The translations under genes and the position numbers were made by a program. Below, piece after piece: positions 41,498-47,988 of a stretch of DNA of 47,988 nt (its first letter is position 1; each line of letters begins with the position of its first letter). The notes beneath the pieces were generated by a model. The model made no database searches. It was given only the letters and a program-made list of their open reading frames with translations, and had not been told where the DNA came from. This DNA is from an uncultured Collinsella sp. (lineage in GTDB: Bacteria > Actinomycetota > Coriobacteriia > Coriobacteriales > Coriobacteriaceae): NCBI GenBank assembly GCA_902493985.1, contig CABURR010000009.1, forward strand, positions 1 through 47,988, written 5' to 3'.

Positions 41498-42343
41498 TTA
41501 GATGTAGAGGATGAACTTGCGCTCGGACTTATGGAACACGGTATAGCCAATAATAAGCGCAAGAACCGCCCAGGCAACGCACATACCAAACGTCATAAGC
41601 GAGGGCATAGTCTGGAACAGGAAGATATCGCGCATAAACTGCAGGTAGTTGAACATGGGGTTCGCATACATCAAGATACGCACGAGATGCGGCATTTGCG
41701 CAATATAGTCAGTCGTCCAGAAGATGGGCGTAATGTAAGTCCACGCCGTAATGACGACGCTCCACAGATGCATAACGTCGCGGAAGAAGACCGTAAGGGC
41801 AGAGAGCATCATGCCCAGGCCCATGCAGAAGCACATAAGCAGCAGCAGGCAAACCGGCAACAGAATCAGGTGCCAAGAAGGCATAACGCGGAACCACAGC
41901 ATGACGATGGCGACGGCGACCAGCGAGAAGGCAAAGTTGACCAGCGAGAAGAGCACCTTCTGCACCGGGAAGACCCAGCGGTGCACCTTAACCTTCTTGA
42001 GCAGAGGGGCAGCGCCCACGATCGACGTCAGGGCCTGGTTAGTAGACTCGGACATGACGGCAAAGGTAATGTTACCCACGATCAAGTACAGCGGGTACAT
42101 CTCGGGCGTCATTGAGCCATTGCGGCCCTGGCCAAAAATCGTCGAGAACACGATGGCCATGACGATCATCATCAGAAGCGGGTTGAGCACCGACCATGCG
42201 ACGCCCAGAACGCTACGGCGATACTTGATCTTAAAATCCTTGGTAACCAGCTGACGAAGGATAAACGCGTCCTTCTCAAATTCGTTCTTAGCAAACGTCG
42301 CAGGCAGACTGCGAGTTTCTTGTTGCTTTGTCTGATCCGACAC
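41498..42343 (-). CDS. Polysaccharide/teichoic-acid-type ABC exporter, permease subunit
   Basis: 281 aa from the GTG at 42343 (AAAGGAG eight bases upstream). The pre-membrane segment FILRQLVTKDFKIKYRRSVLGVAWSVLNPL is the ABC-2 signature of TagG/RfbA/Wzm permeases; six membrane helices follow. It flips an undecaprenyl-linked glycan across the membrane. A TATACT -10 (reverse complement of 42383-42388) stands ahead of it. The rhamnose and glycosyltransferase genes nearby suggest a rhamnose-containing wall glycan as cargo. Confidence 0.92.
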   Translation of the reverse strand: MSDQTKQQETRSLPATFAKNEFEKDAFILRQLVTKDFKIKYRRSVLGVAWSVLNPLLMMIVMAIVFSTIFGQGRNGSMTPEMYPLYLIVGNITFAVMSESTNQALTSIVGAAPLLKKVKVHRWVFPVQKVLFSLVNFAFSLVAVAIVMLWFRVMPSWHLILLPVCLLLLMCFCMGLGMMLSALTVFFRDVMHLWSVVITAWTYITPIFWTTDYIAQMPHLVRILMYANPMFNYLQFMRDIFLFQTMPSLMTFGMCVAWAVLALIIGYTVFHKSERKFILYI

Positions 42344-42444
42344 GGATGCAACTCCTTTACTCGTAATCGTTGACAAACGAACAGTATAGACCCGACGGCC
42401 ATGCAAACGATTCGCGCAACAAAACTGGAGAACTAACCCACATC

Positions 42445-42473
42445 TTAGGATGCCAGGCCCAAACGGCTATACT
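42445..42473 (+). promoter_or_regulatory. Promoter for the GT2 gene
   Basis: TTAGGA (42445-42450), 17 bases, TATACT (42468-42473). The start would fall near 42,480, with AAGGAG at 42492-42497 ahead of the GTG. Confidence 0.6.
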
Positions 42474-42503
42474 TTCTAGGATTGAATGTGTAAGGAGCAT
42501 TGA

Positions 42504-43475
42504 GTGAATTCTGAATCCATCGCCGTCATCATCCCCTGCTACAACGAAGCGCTCACAATCGGTAAGGTCGTCGACGACTTTCACCGCGAGCTTCCGCAGG
42601 CTACGGTCTATGTCTATGACAATAACTCGTCAGACGATACTTCACGCATCGCCACCGAACACGGAGCCACGGTGCGCTTTGAGCCCCGTCAGGGAAAGGG
42701 CAACGTGTGCCGCCAGATGTTTCGCGATATCGACGCCGATTGCTACCTGATGGTCGACGGCGACGACACCTACCCCGCCGAGGCGGCCAAGGCCCTCTGC
42801 GAGCCTATCCTCAGCGGCACGGCCGATATGACCGTAGGCGACCGCCTTTCCAACGGCACCTACGCCGAGGAAAACAAGCGTGCCTTCCACGGCTTTGGCA
42901 ACAATCTGGTCCGCGCCATGATCAAGTGGATCTATGGCTACAGCTTCGATGACGTCATGACCGGCTACCGCGCCATGAGCCGTCCGTTCGTCAAAACCTT
43001 CCCTGTGCTTTCCGAGGGCTTTCAGATTGAAACCGAGCTCTCAATCCACGCCGTCGACCACCGCTGGCGCATCAAAGATGTACCCATCGAGTACCGCGAC
43101 CGTCCCGAGGGCTCCGAGTCCAAACTCAACACCGTCAGCGATGGCATTAAAGTCGTTGCGATGATCGGCACGCTGTTCAAGGACTACCGCCCGCTGAAGT
43201 TCTTCAGTCTGGTTGCGCTTTTATTCGCGATTATCGGCCTGGCTTTGGGCATTCCTATCTTTGTTGAGTACTTTCAGACCGGCCTGGTCCCGCGCTTCCC
43301 CACCGCCATGCTCGCCGCGTCGCTTATGTTCCTGTGCGGTCTGAGCCTTGCGACCGGCTTCATCCTCGATTCCGTGGCAAAGGTCGAAAAAAAGCAGTGG
43401 GAGGTCAACGTGTACAGCAAATACGCCTACGACGACCAGCCCGGCCACCCTACTTCCAAGCCAAGCGAGAGGTAG
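42504..43475 (+). CDS. Family 2 glycosyltransferase with two C-terminal membrane helices (GtrB/DPM1-like)
   Basis: 323 aa from a GTG at 42504, with AAGGAG six bases upstream. The GT-A fold opens VIIPCYNEALTIGKVV; acidic metal-binding motifs are YDNNSSDDT and MVDGDDTYP, and the acceptor loop is DVMTGYRAMSRPF. Residues ~235-295 are two membrane helices. This layout fits enzymes that load a sugar onto undecaprenyl or polyprenyl phosphate for use outside the cell. The sugar is not predictable. It is divergent from the exporter genes and probably functions with them in surface-glycan decoration. Confidence 0.88.
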   Translation: MNSESIAVIIPCYNEALTIGKVVDDFHRELPQATVYVYDNNSSDDTSRIATEHGATVRFEPRQGKGNVCRQMFRDIDADCYLMVDGDDTYPAEAAKALCEPILSGTADMTVGDRLSNGTYAEENKRAFHGFGNNLVRAMIKWIYGYSFDDVMTGYRAMSRPFVKTFPVLSEGFQIETELSIHAVDHRWRIKDVPIEYRDRPEGSESKLNTVSDGIKVVAMIGTLFKDYRPLKFFSLVALLFAIIGLALGIPIFVEYFQTGLVPRFPTAMLAASLMFLCGLSLATGFILDSVAKVEKKQWEVNVYSKYAYDDQPGHPTSKPSER

Positions 43476-43525
43476 ATCTTCCGCAAAATACTATTGGCAC
43501 CACTGCGCAGATAGCCACCAACAAG

Positions 43526-43555
43526 AAAAGCCGCCGTTAAAGAACGGCGGCTTTT
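43526..43555. terminator. Bidirectional terminator between the GT2 gene and rmlCD
   Basis: AAAAGCCGCCGTT (43526-43538) and AACGGCGGCTTTT (43543-43555) pair perfectly around AAAG. A-tract and T-tract flank both sides, so it serves the converging genes on both strands. Confidence 0.92.
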
Positions 43556-43577
43556 ACTCTCGAAAAGTTAATAGCGG

Positions 43578-45032
43578 CTAGAGCGTCTTGATGTACTCCC
43601 CCAGCTCTTCCTCCCAGTCGGGCATGTGGAAGCCGGCAGCCTCGAGCCTGGACAGGTCGAGCGCGGAGTGGACCGGGCGCGGGGCGACGGGGCCGGCGGC
43701 GGTCACGTAGTAGTCGGCGGTCGATACCGGCACGACCCTGTCCCCGTTGCCGTTGGCGGCCTCGAAGACGGCGCGGGCGATATCGGCCCAGGACTTGACG
43801 GTGCCGGAGCCGGTGCAGTCGTAGGTGCCGTAGGGGGCGTGCGTCCCCAGCACGTGGAAGATGGCCCCGGCCATGTCGCGCGTGAAGGTCAGGCGGCCCA
43901 GCTGGTCGTCGACCACGGTGACCTGCGCGAGCCCGTCCTCGGGGTCGGCGACGCGGTCGGAGAGTCCCTTCATGGTCTTGACGAAGTTATGGCCCTCGCC
44001 GATGACCCAGGAGCTGCGCATGATGTAGTGGCGCGGGCACCCCGCCACGGCGATGTCGCCGGCGGCCTTGGTCTGGCCGTAGACGGACAGGGGGGAGAAG
44101 GACTCGTCCTCGTCGTGCACCTCGGCGGCGCCGTCGAAGACGTAGTCGGAGGACACGTGGACGAGGGTGATCCCGTGCTCGGCGCAGGTGCGGGCGAGGA
44201 GGGCGGGACCGGCGGCGTTGGCCTTCCAGGCGGTCACGCGGCCCTCGGGGGTCTCCGCCCTGTCCACGGCCGTGTAGGCGCCGCAGTTGATCACGGTGCC
44301 GTAGAGCGACCAGTCGTACTGAGCGTAGGCCTCCGGGTCGGACATGTCGAAGGTGTCGATGTCGCAGAAGTCGAAGTCCTTCGCCACGCCGCGCTCCTCG
44401 GCGAGCGCGCGCACCGCGCGGCCCAGCTGGCCGTTGCAGCCGGTGACGAGCGTCCTCTTGGGCGCCATGGGGACGACGTCCTTCAGCATCGGGTGGTTGA
44501 GGTCGGCCTCGGAGACGGTGGCCTCCTCCAGCGGGATGGGCCACTCGATGGCGAGCTCGGGGTCGGCGAGGTTCACGAAGGTGTAGGTCCTCTTGAGCTC
44601 CAGCGACCAGTGGGCGTCCACCAGGTAGGTGTAGGCGGTGCCGTCCTCCAGGGCCTGGAAGGAGTTGCCCACGCCGCGCGGGACGTAGATGGCCTTCGAC
44701 GGGTCCAGGGTGCAGGTGAACACCTTCCCGTAGGTGGCGCTGCCCTCGCGCAGGTCGACCCAGGCGCCGAAGACGCTGCCGCGGGCCACCGAGATGAACT
44801 TGTCCCAGGGCTCGGCGTGGATGCCGCGGGTGACGCCGCGGCTGTCGTTGTAGGAGATGTTGTTCTGTACGACCCTGAGGTCCGGGATGCCCAGGGCGGT
44901 CATCTTGGCGCGCTGCCAGTTCTCCTTGAACCAGCCGCGAGAGTCGCCGTGGACGGCGAGGTCGACGACCTTCAGGCCCCCGATGCCGGTCTCGGCGACG
45001 GAGAGGTCCTTCTCGAATGCGATGTCTGCCAT
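43578..45032 (-). CDS. rmlCD: Fused dTDP-4-dehydrorhamnose 3,5-epimerase / dTDP-4-dehydrorhamnose reductase
   Basis: 484 aa from the ATG at 45032 (AGGAG nine bases upstream). Residues 1-195 are an RmlC-like cupin: DSRGWFKENW, NNISYNDSRGVTRGIHAEPWDKF (catalytic His) and VPRGVGNSFQAL. Residues 200-484 are the RmlD reductase: TLVTGCNGQLGRAV for NADPH, SSDYVFDG, and the catalytic Tyr/Lys in SVYGQTKAAGD. The two catalyse the last two steps to dTDP-L-rhamnose. The gene is more G+C-rich than the aro and mre genes. A hairpin of unusual length precedes it. Confidence 0.95.
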   Translation of the reverse strand: MADIAFEKDLSVAETGIGGLKVVDLAVHGDSRGWFKENWQRAKMTALGIPDLRVVQNNISYNDSRGVTRGIHAEPWDKFISVARGSVFGAWVDLREGSATYGKVFTCTLDPSKAIYVPRGVGNSFQALEDGTAYTYLVDAHWSLELKRTYTFVNLADPELAIEWPIPLEEATVSEADLNHPMLKDVVPMAPKRTLVTGCNGQLGRAVRALAEERGVAKDFDFCDIDTFDMSDPEAYAQYDWSLYGTVINCGAYTAVDRAETPEGRVTAWKANAAGPALLARTCAEHGITLVHVSSDYVFDGAAEVHDEDESFSPLSVYGQTKAAGDIAVAGCPRHYIMRSSWVIGEGHNFVKTMKGLSDRVADPEDGLAQVTVVDDQLGRLTFTRDMAGAIFHVLGTHAPYGTYDCTGSGTVKSWADIARAVFEAANGNGDRVVPVSTADYYVTAAGPVAPRPVHSALDLSRLEAAGFHMPDWEEELGEYIKTL

Positions 45033-45068
45033 GTGGGAAAAGCTCCTATCGAAGAGGTTGGATAACCG

Positions 45069-45129
45069 GGGGCGCCCGCGCGGGGACGCAGGATCATCCC
45101 CATGCCCTGCGGCCCCGCGCGGGCGCCCC
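45069..45129 (-). repeat. 61-base near-perfect inverted repeat between rmlB and rmlCD
   Basis: GGGGCGCCCGCGCGGGG (45069-45085) pairs without error with 45113-45129. After one mismatch, CGCAGG (45087-45092) pairs with CCTGCG (45106-45111), leaving a 13-base loop. No T run follows on the minus strand. In the 122-base gap it could protect message ends, act as a transcription roadblock, or be a small inserted palindrome. It lies before the ribosome site of rmlCD. Confidence 0.85.
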
Positions 45130-45154
45130 GCGGTACGGTTCGCCGGGGTTCGGC

Positions 45155-46174
45155 CTACTGGCCCTGGGCCCTGTACCTGGCCTCGGTGGCCTCCTTGGCC
45201 GGGCGCCACCAGGACTCGTTGGCGACGTACCAGTCGATGGTCTGCTTCAGGCCCTCGGCGAAGTCGGTGTGGGCCGGCCTCCAGCCCAGCTCGCGCTGGA
45301 GCTTCGTGCTGTCGATGGCGTAGCGGCGGTCGTGGCCGGGGCGGTCGGCGACCCAGTCGAAGTCCTCGGGGTCGCGGCCCATGGCCTCCAGGATCATGCG
45401 CAGGACGGTGATGTTGTCCCTCTCGCCGTCGGCCCCGATGAGGTAGGTCTCCCCCATGCGGCCCTTGGTGAGGATGTCCCAGACGGCCGAGGAGTGGTCC
45501 TCGGTGTGGATCCAGTCGCGGACGTTCTCGCCCTTGCCGTAGAGCTTGGGGCGGACGCCGTCGACGATGTTGGTGATCTGCCTGGGGATGAACTTCTCCA
45601 CGTGCTGGTAGGGGCCGTAGTTGTTGGAGCAGTTGGAGATCGTGGTTCGCAGGCCGTAGGTGCGGGTCCACGCGCGGACCAGCATGTCAGAGGACGCCTT
45701 GGTGCTCGAGTACGGCGAGGATGGGTGGTAAGGCGTCTCCTCCGTGAACTTGGCGGGGTCGTCGAGCGCCAGGTCGCCGTAGACCTCGTCGGTGGACACG
45801 TGGTGGTAGCGGATGCCGAATTTGCGGACGGCCTCCAGCAGGCGGAAGGTGCCCTCGACGTTGGTGCGCAGGAACGGCTCCGGGTCGGCGATGGAGTTGT
45901 CGTTGTGGCTCTCGGCGGCGTAGTGCACGATCGCGTCGTGGCCCGGTACCAGCCTATCGAGCAGCCCGGCGTCGCAGATGTCGCCCACGACGAGCTCCAC
46001 GCGGTCGGAGGGCAGGCCCGCGATGTTCTCGGGGTTGCCGGCGTAGGTCAGCTTGTCCAGGACGGTGACGTGCACCCCGGGGTGGTTGTCCACGACGTAG
46101 TGCACGAAGTTGCTGCCGATGAAGCCGCAGCCGCCCGTGACGATGATGTTCTTAGGTTCAAAGATCTCAGACAT
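45155..46174 (-). CDS. rmlB: dTDP-glucose 4,6-dehydratase
   Basis: 339 aa from the ATG at 46174; the ribosome site is weak (TTGGATT). NAD-binding IIVTGGCGFIGSNFVHYV, the short-chain dehydrogenase catalytic set in HHVSTDEVYGDL and SSPYSSTKASSDML (Tyr, Lys), and the substrate segment SNNYGPYQHVEKFIP are present. It performs the second step of dTDP-rhamnose synthesis. Upstream stands a foreign-looking A+T-rich gene pair instead of rmlA, so its promoter may come from the short 46175-46249 gap or by read-through. Confidence 0.95.
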   Translation of the reverse strand: MSEIFEPKNIIVTGGCGFIGSNFVHYVVDNHPGVHVTVLDKLTYAGNPENIAGLPSDRVELVVGDICDAGLLDRLVPGHDAIVHYAAESHNDNSIADPEPFLRTNVEGTFRLLEAVRKFGIRYHHVSTDEVYGDLALDDPAKFTEETPYHPSSPYSSTKASSDMLVRAWTRTYGLRTTISNCSNNYGPYQHVEKFIPRQITNIVDGVRPKLYGKGENVRDWIHTEDHSSAVWDILTKGRMGETYLIGADGERDNITVLRMILEAMGRDPEDFDWVADRPGHDRRYAIDSTKLQRELGWRPAHTDFAEGLKQTIDWYVANESWWRPAKEATEARYRAQGQ

Positions 46175-46249
46175 GAAAATCCAATCTGAAGCATGTACAG
46201 CTTCTTTAGTATGCCGCAGGAAGTGACGCCGCGACACTATTCAACAAAA

Positions 46250-47224
46250 CTATCGGACATTTCGGCATGCGATAAGAGCCATAACCTTCGCAGAATTACT
46301 TCCCCTACAAAACGCCTCCGGAATGCAGTCTTTGTCGTAACGGAAGACCGAATTCCCAGTTTTATCGCGTAAGTACTTATAGAAGAAGTCCTCCCAGCTT
46401 TTAAACTTCTCACTGTTTATAAAGGCTTCTGGGGTTTCCAAAACCGCCTTAACATCTAACCCTGAAATTACGCCGGAGCTCAGCAGAAGCCACTCGAATG
46501 ACTCGGGAAGACAAACCGTAACAGTATCGCGGTGAATGTCTTGCAGCTTAAGGACGCGGTCCGCATAGCACCCAAATGCCGCTCCGTCCGCGACAACAAA
46601 CACGCGATCGTCGAAATGCTGATCCAACCAGCCCAAAATCGCGCTGTTCGTCATGGCCGAAGCGCAGGTAAGCTCACTGTCAGCGAAATGCCGTTCAAAG
46701 AACTGGAAACCAGACTTACTGTCCTCGCATAGAAGGATAGAAAAGTCCTGTTTTGGCGCCGACCGGGAAATAGCATAACGATGATTCCCGCGATCTTGAT
46801 AAACAGGGACGAAAGAATGGTATTTTCCGCTCGTCTTAATCTTGTAAATCTCATCCACGCTATACGGAAGATTGGGGAAATCAGCCCTTGAAATCAGCAC
46901 GAAATAATTCGAGGAATACAGCACATGATGGGCAAACTCATCAGAATGGATCTCTTTTAAGCCCTCATCGACAAATACAATCGAGTCATGAACGGACGAA
47001 AGCTGGTTTCGCCAATCATAATCGGTCAGGGCGACACAGGGACAATCGCATTGCAAGGAAACGCCCGACTGCTCGCCCGTTCGCATGTAGTCTGCGACCA
47101 TGTCAAACAGCGTCGTCTTACCCGTGCCGCTATCGCCACGCACAATAGTGATGTTCCGCTTGATGGTAAATGTGTACTTGGTTCCCCTACGGCGGGAAAT
47201 CTTAACAAGATGCGAACCGTTCAT
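46250..47224 (-). CDS. P-loop ATPase of unknown function (partner of the DUF4869-like protein)
   Basis: 324 aa from the ATG at 47224 (AGGTG eight bases upstream); a GTG three codons earlier abuts the previous stop. Walker A is GDSGTGKT (30-37) and Walker B SIVFVDE (81-87), both close to the N-terminus, followed by YFVLISR, possibly a sensor. The second half has FSILLCEDSKSGFQFFERHF and, after a spacer, RVFVVADGAAFG. This E-x-x-x-G then V-x-D-G pattern is loosely like a TOPRIM or SIR-type fold, but I do not claim it. The gene is much more A+T-rich than the rml genes around it. A two-gene accessory module, perhaps defensive, is suspected. Confidence 0.6.
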   Translation of the reverse strand: MNGSHLVKISRRRGTKYTFTIKRNITIVRGDSGTGKTTLFDMVADYMRTGEQSGVSLQCDCPCVALTDYDWRNQLSSVHDSIVFVDEGLKEIHSDEFAHHVLYSSNYFVLISRADFPNLPYSVDEIYKIKTSGKYHSFVPVYQDRGNHRYAISRSAPKQDFSILLCEDSKSGFQFFERHFADSELTCASAMTNSAILGWLDQHFDDRVFVVADGAAFGCYADRVLKLQDIHRDTVTVCLPESFEWLLLSSGVISGLDVKAVLETPEAFINSEKFKSWEDFFYKYLRDKTGNSVFRYDKDCIPEAFCRGSNSAKVMALIACRNVR

Positions 47225-47233
47225 AAGCAGCAC

Positions 47234-47671
47234 CTACAGATACGGAATCGACTCGTGAATCAATTCGGCCATGTTATGAACGATTCGGCCGCTGTTCACG
47301 ACTTTGATTTTAAAATCCTCGCGGCCAAAGTCCATCACATGATAGAGATTCACAACGAGCTTGCGGTCTTTCGCCATGTCGAGAATCCACTTGGCACAGT
47401 TGTCACCACAGGTAGAAGCGTTAAAAATATGCTTACGATCAAATCTCATAAGCAGCAGCGTTTTCACGCCACCAGAAAGCTGGAGTGGGGAGATGGATCC
47501 AAGCACAGGGCTTTCGATGACGTTTTCGGAGACAACAACCGATCGATCGACATCTTTAATTATCGAGACTGCATAGGGATCCGTAATCCAAGAAGACAGG
47601 TAAGAGTTTTTGAAATATGTCGCTGTGTTGTAAATCGCTTCTGGCATATCGCCAAAGTAGACGCTTAACAC
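47234..47671 (-). CDS. DUF4869-like small protein
   Basis: 145 aa from the GTG at 47671, chosen because GGGAG sits about five bases upstream and gives MLSVYFGDMPEAIYNTATYF, the type of opening I associate with DUF4869. A longer TTG start four codons up is possible. It has two central Cys (NASTCGDNCAKWI) and no membrane segment. Its stop lies nine bases before the ATPase ATG, so the two are surely co-transcribed. Function unknown; the family name is from memory and needs a profile search. Confidence 0.55.
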   Translation of the reverse strand: MLSVYFGDMPEAIYNTATYFKNSYLSSWITDPYAVSIIKDVDRSVVVSENVIESPVLGSISPLQLSGGVKTLLLMRFDRKHIFNASTCGDNCAKWILDMAKDRKLVVNLYHVMDFGREDFKIKVVNSGRIVHNMAELIHESIPYL

Positions 47672-47720
47672 ATCCACTCCCAATCATATTGTCTTTATGG
47701 TCAACGTAATCATAACGAAA

Positions 47721-47746
47721 GGGGCCACCAGATAAACGGTGACCCC
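47721..47746 (-). terminator. Hairpin terminator after rmlA
   Basis: GGGGCCACC (47721-47729) pairs with GGTGACCCC (47738-47746) with one mismatch; on the minus strand CCCCTTTCGTTATG follows. It separates rmlA from the A+T-rich pair, implying that the pair has its own promoter in 47,672-47,720. Confidence 0.7.
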
Positions 47747-47766
47747 TGAAAGAAAACAAGCTTGCG

Positions 47767-47988
47767 CTAGTACTCGCGCGGGCTGTTGACGATCTCGCCG
47801 GCGGCGACCTTCCTCAGGTGCTGGCCGTAGACCGACTTGCCGTAGGCCTTCGCGGCCTCCTCCAGCTCGGCGGTCGTGATCCAGCCGTTCTCCCAGGCGA
47901 TCTCCTCGGGGACCGAGACCGGCAGGTCCTGGGAGTGCTCCACGGCGCGGACGAACTCCGCCGCCTCGTGCAGGCTCTCCATGGTGCC
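47767..47988 (-). CDS. rmlA: Glucose-1-phosphate thymidylyltransferase, C-terminal part (runs off the window)
   Basis: The last 73 residues are visible, opening GTMESLHEAAEFVRAVE and ending VAAGEIVNSPREY. The G-T-x-x-S-L-x-x-A pattern followed by IAWENGWIT is typical of RmlA C-termini. It makes dTDP-glucose for rmlB. The rest of the gene lies beyond the window. High G+C matches rmlB and rmlCD, so the three were probably one cluster before the pair at 46,250-47,671 was inserted. Confidence 0.9.
   Translation of the reverse strand, partial: GTMESLHEAAEFVRAVEHSQDLPVSVPEEIAWENGWITTAELEEAAKAYGKSVYGQHLRKVAAGEIVNSPREY

Noticed and set aside
43626..45065. A 479-codon plus-strand frame opposite rmlCD
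   Set aside because: Val/Gly/Asp-rich shadow caused by the extreme G+C of rmlCD.

Overview
The window reads as a chromosomal segment of a high-G+C actinobacterium of the class Coriobacteriia, most likely Collinsella or a close relative. This rests on gene order and protein character only; no search was run. The backbone is G+C-rich with tightly packed operons and many TTG/GTG starts. Two stretches (about 1-3,730 and 46,180-47,760) are clearly more A+T-rich and look imported. The rml genes (about 43,580-46,170 and from 47,767) are even richer in G+C than the backbone.

Layout. (1) 1-3,946: a divergent DUF1648/SdpI-like membrane protein (partial), then a compact three-gene cassette on the plus strand. 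It encodes a 241-aa precursor-like protein with an Asn ladder of exact six-residue period, a radical SAM enzyme and a class I methyltransferase with an NPP motif. This is the architecture expected of a polytheonamide/aeronamide-type peptide pathway (D-amino acids plus Asn N-methylation). A fragment of an ABC exporter and a GC-rich remnant follow, so the cassette may be decayed at its 3' side. (2) 3,947-10,418, minus strand: PPDK regulator, glyQ-glyS, and rpsP-khpA-rimM-trmD-lepB. (3) dinB on the plus strand. (4) 11,967-16,849, minus: rplU-rpmA, obgE-nadD-yqeK-rsfS and a DUF2344 protein. (5) 16,846-25,642, minus: mreB-mreC-mreD-mrdA-rodA, a DUF697 protein and a B12-binding radical SAM protein; together these set rod-type wall elongation beside ribosome biogenesis. 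(6) 25,758-31,845, minus: TPR protein, cyclophilin, zinc-ribbon membrane protein, P-type ATPase, tRNA-Arg(CCG). (7) 32,050-40,483, plus: one aromatic amino acid operon, DAHP synthase-tyrA-aroB-aroA-aroC-pheA-aroE/aroK fusion-aroQ. It covers all seven shikimate steps and the Tyr and Phe branches, and is preceded by a promoter plus an intrinsic-terminator-like attenuator. (8) 40,588-47,988: tRNA-Arg(TCT), a TagGH-type polysaccharide ABC exporter, a membrane glycosyltransferase, and dTDP-rhamnose genes (rmlC-rmlD fusion, rmlB, rmlA partial). An A+T-rich pair, a P-loop ATPase and a DUF4869-like protein, separates rmlB from rmlA.

The strongest candidate for an undescribed system is the cassette at 394-3,330. 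Second is the ATPase/DUF4869 pair at 46,250-47,671. Regulatory points are the aroF attenuator, the CAAGT operator-like repeats at 241-270, and a very long hairpin between rmlB and rmlCD.
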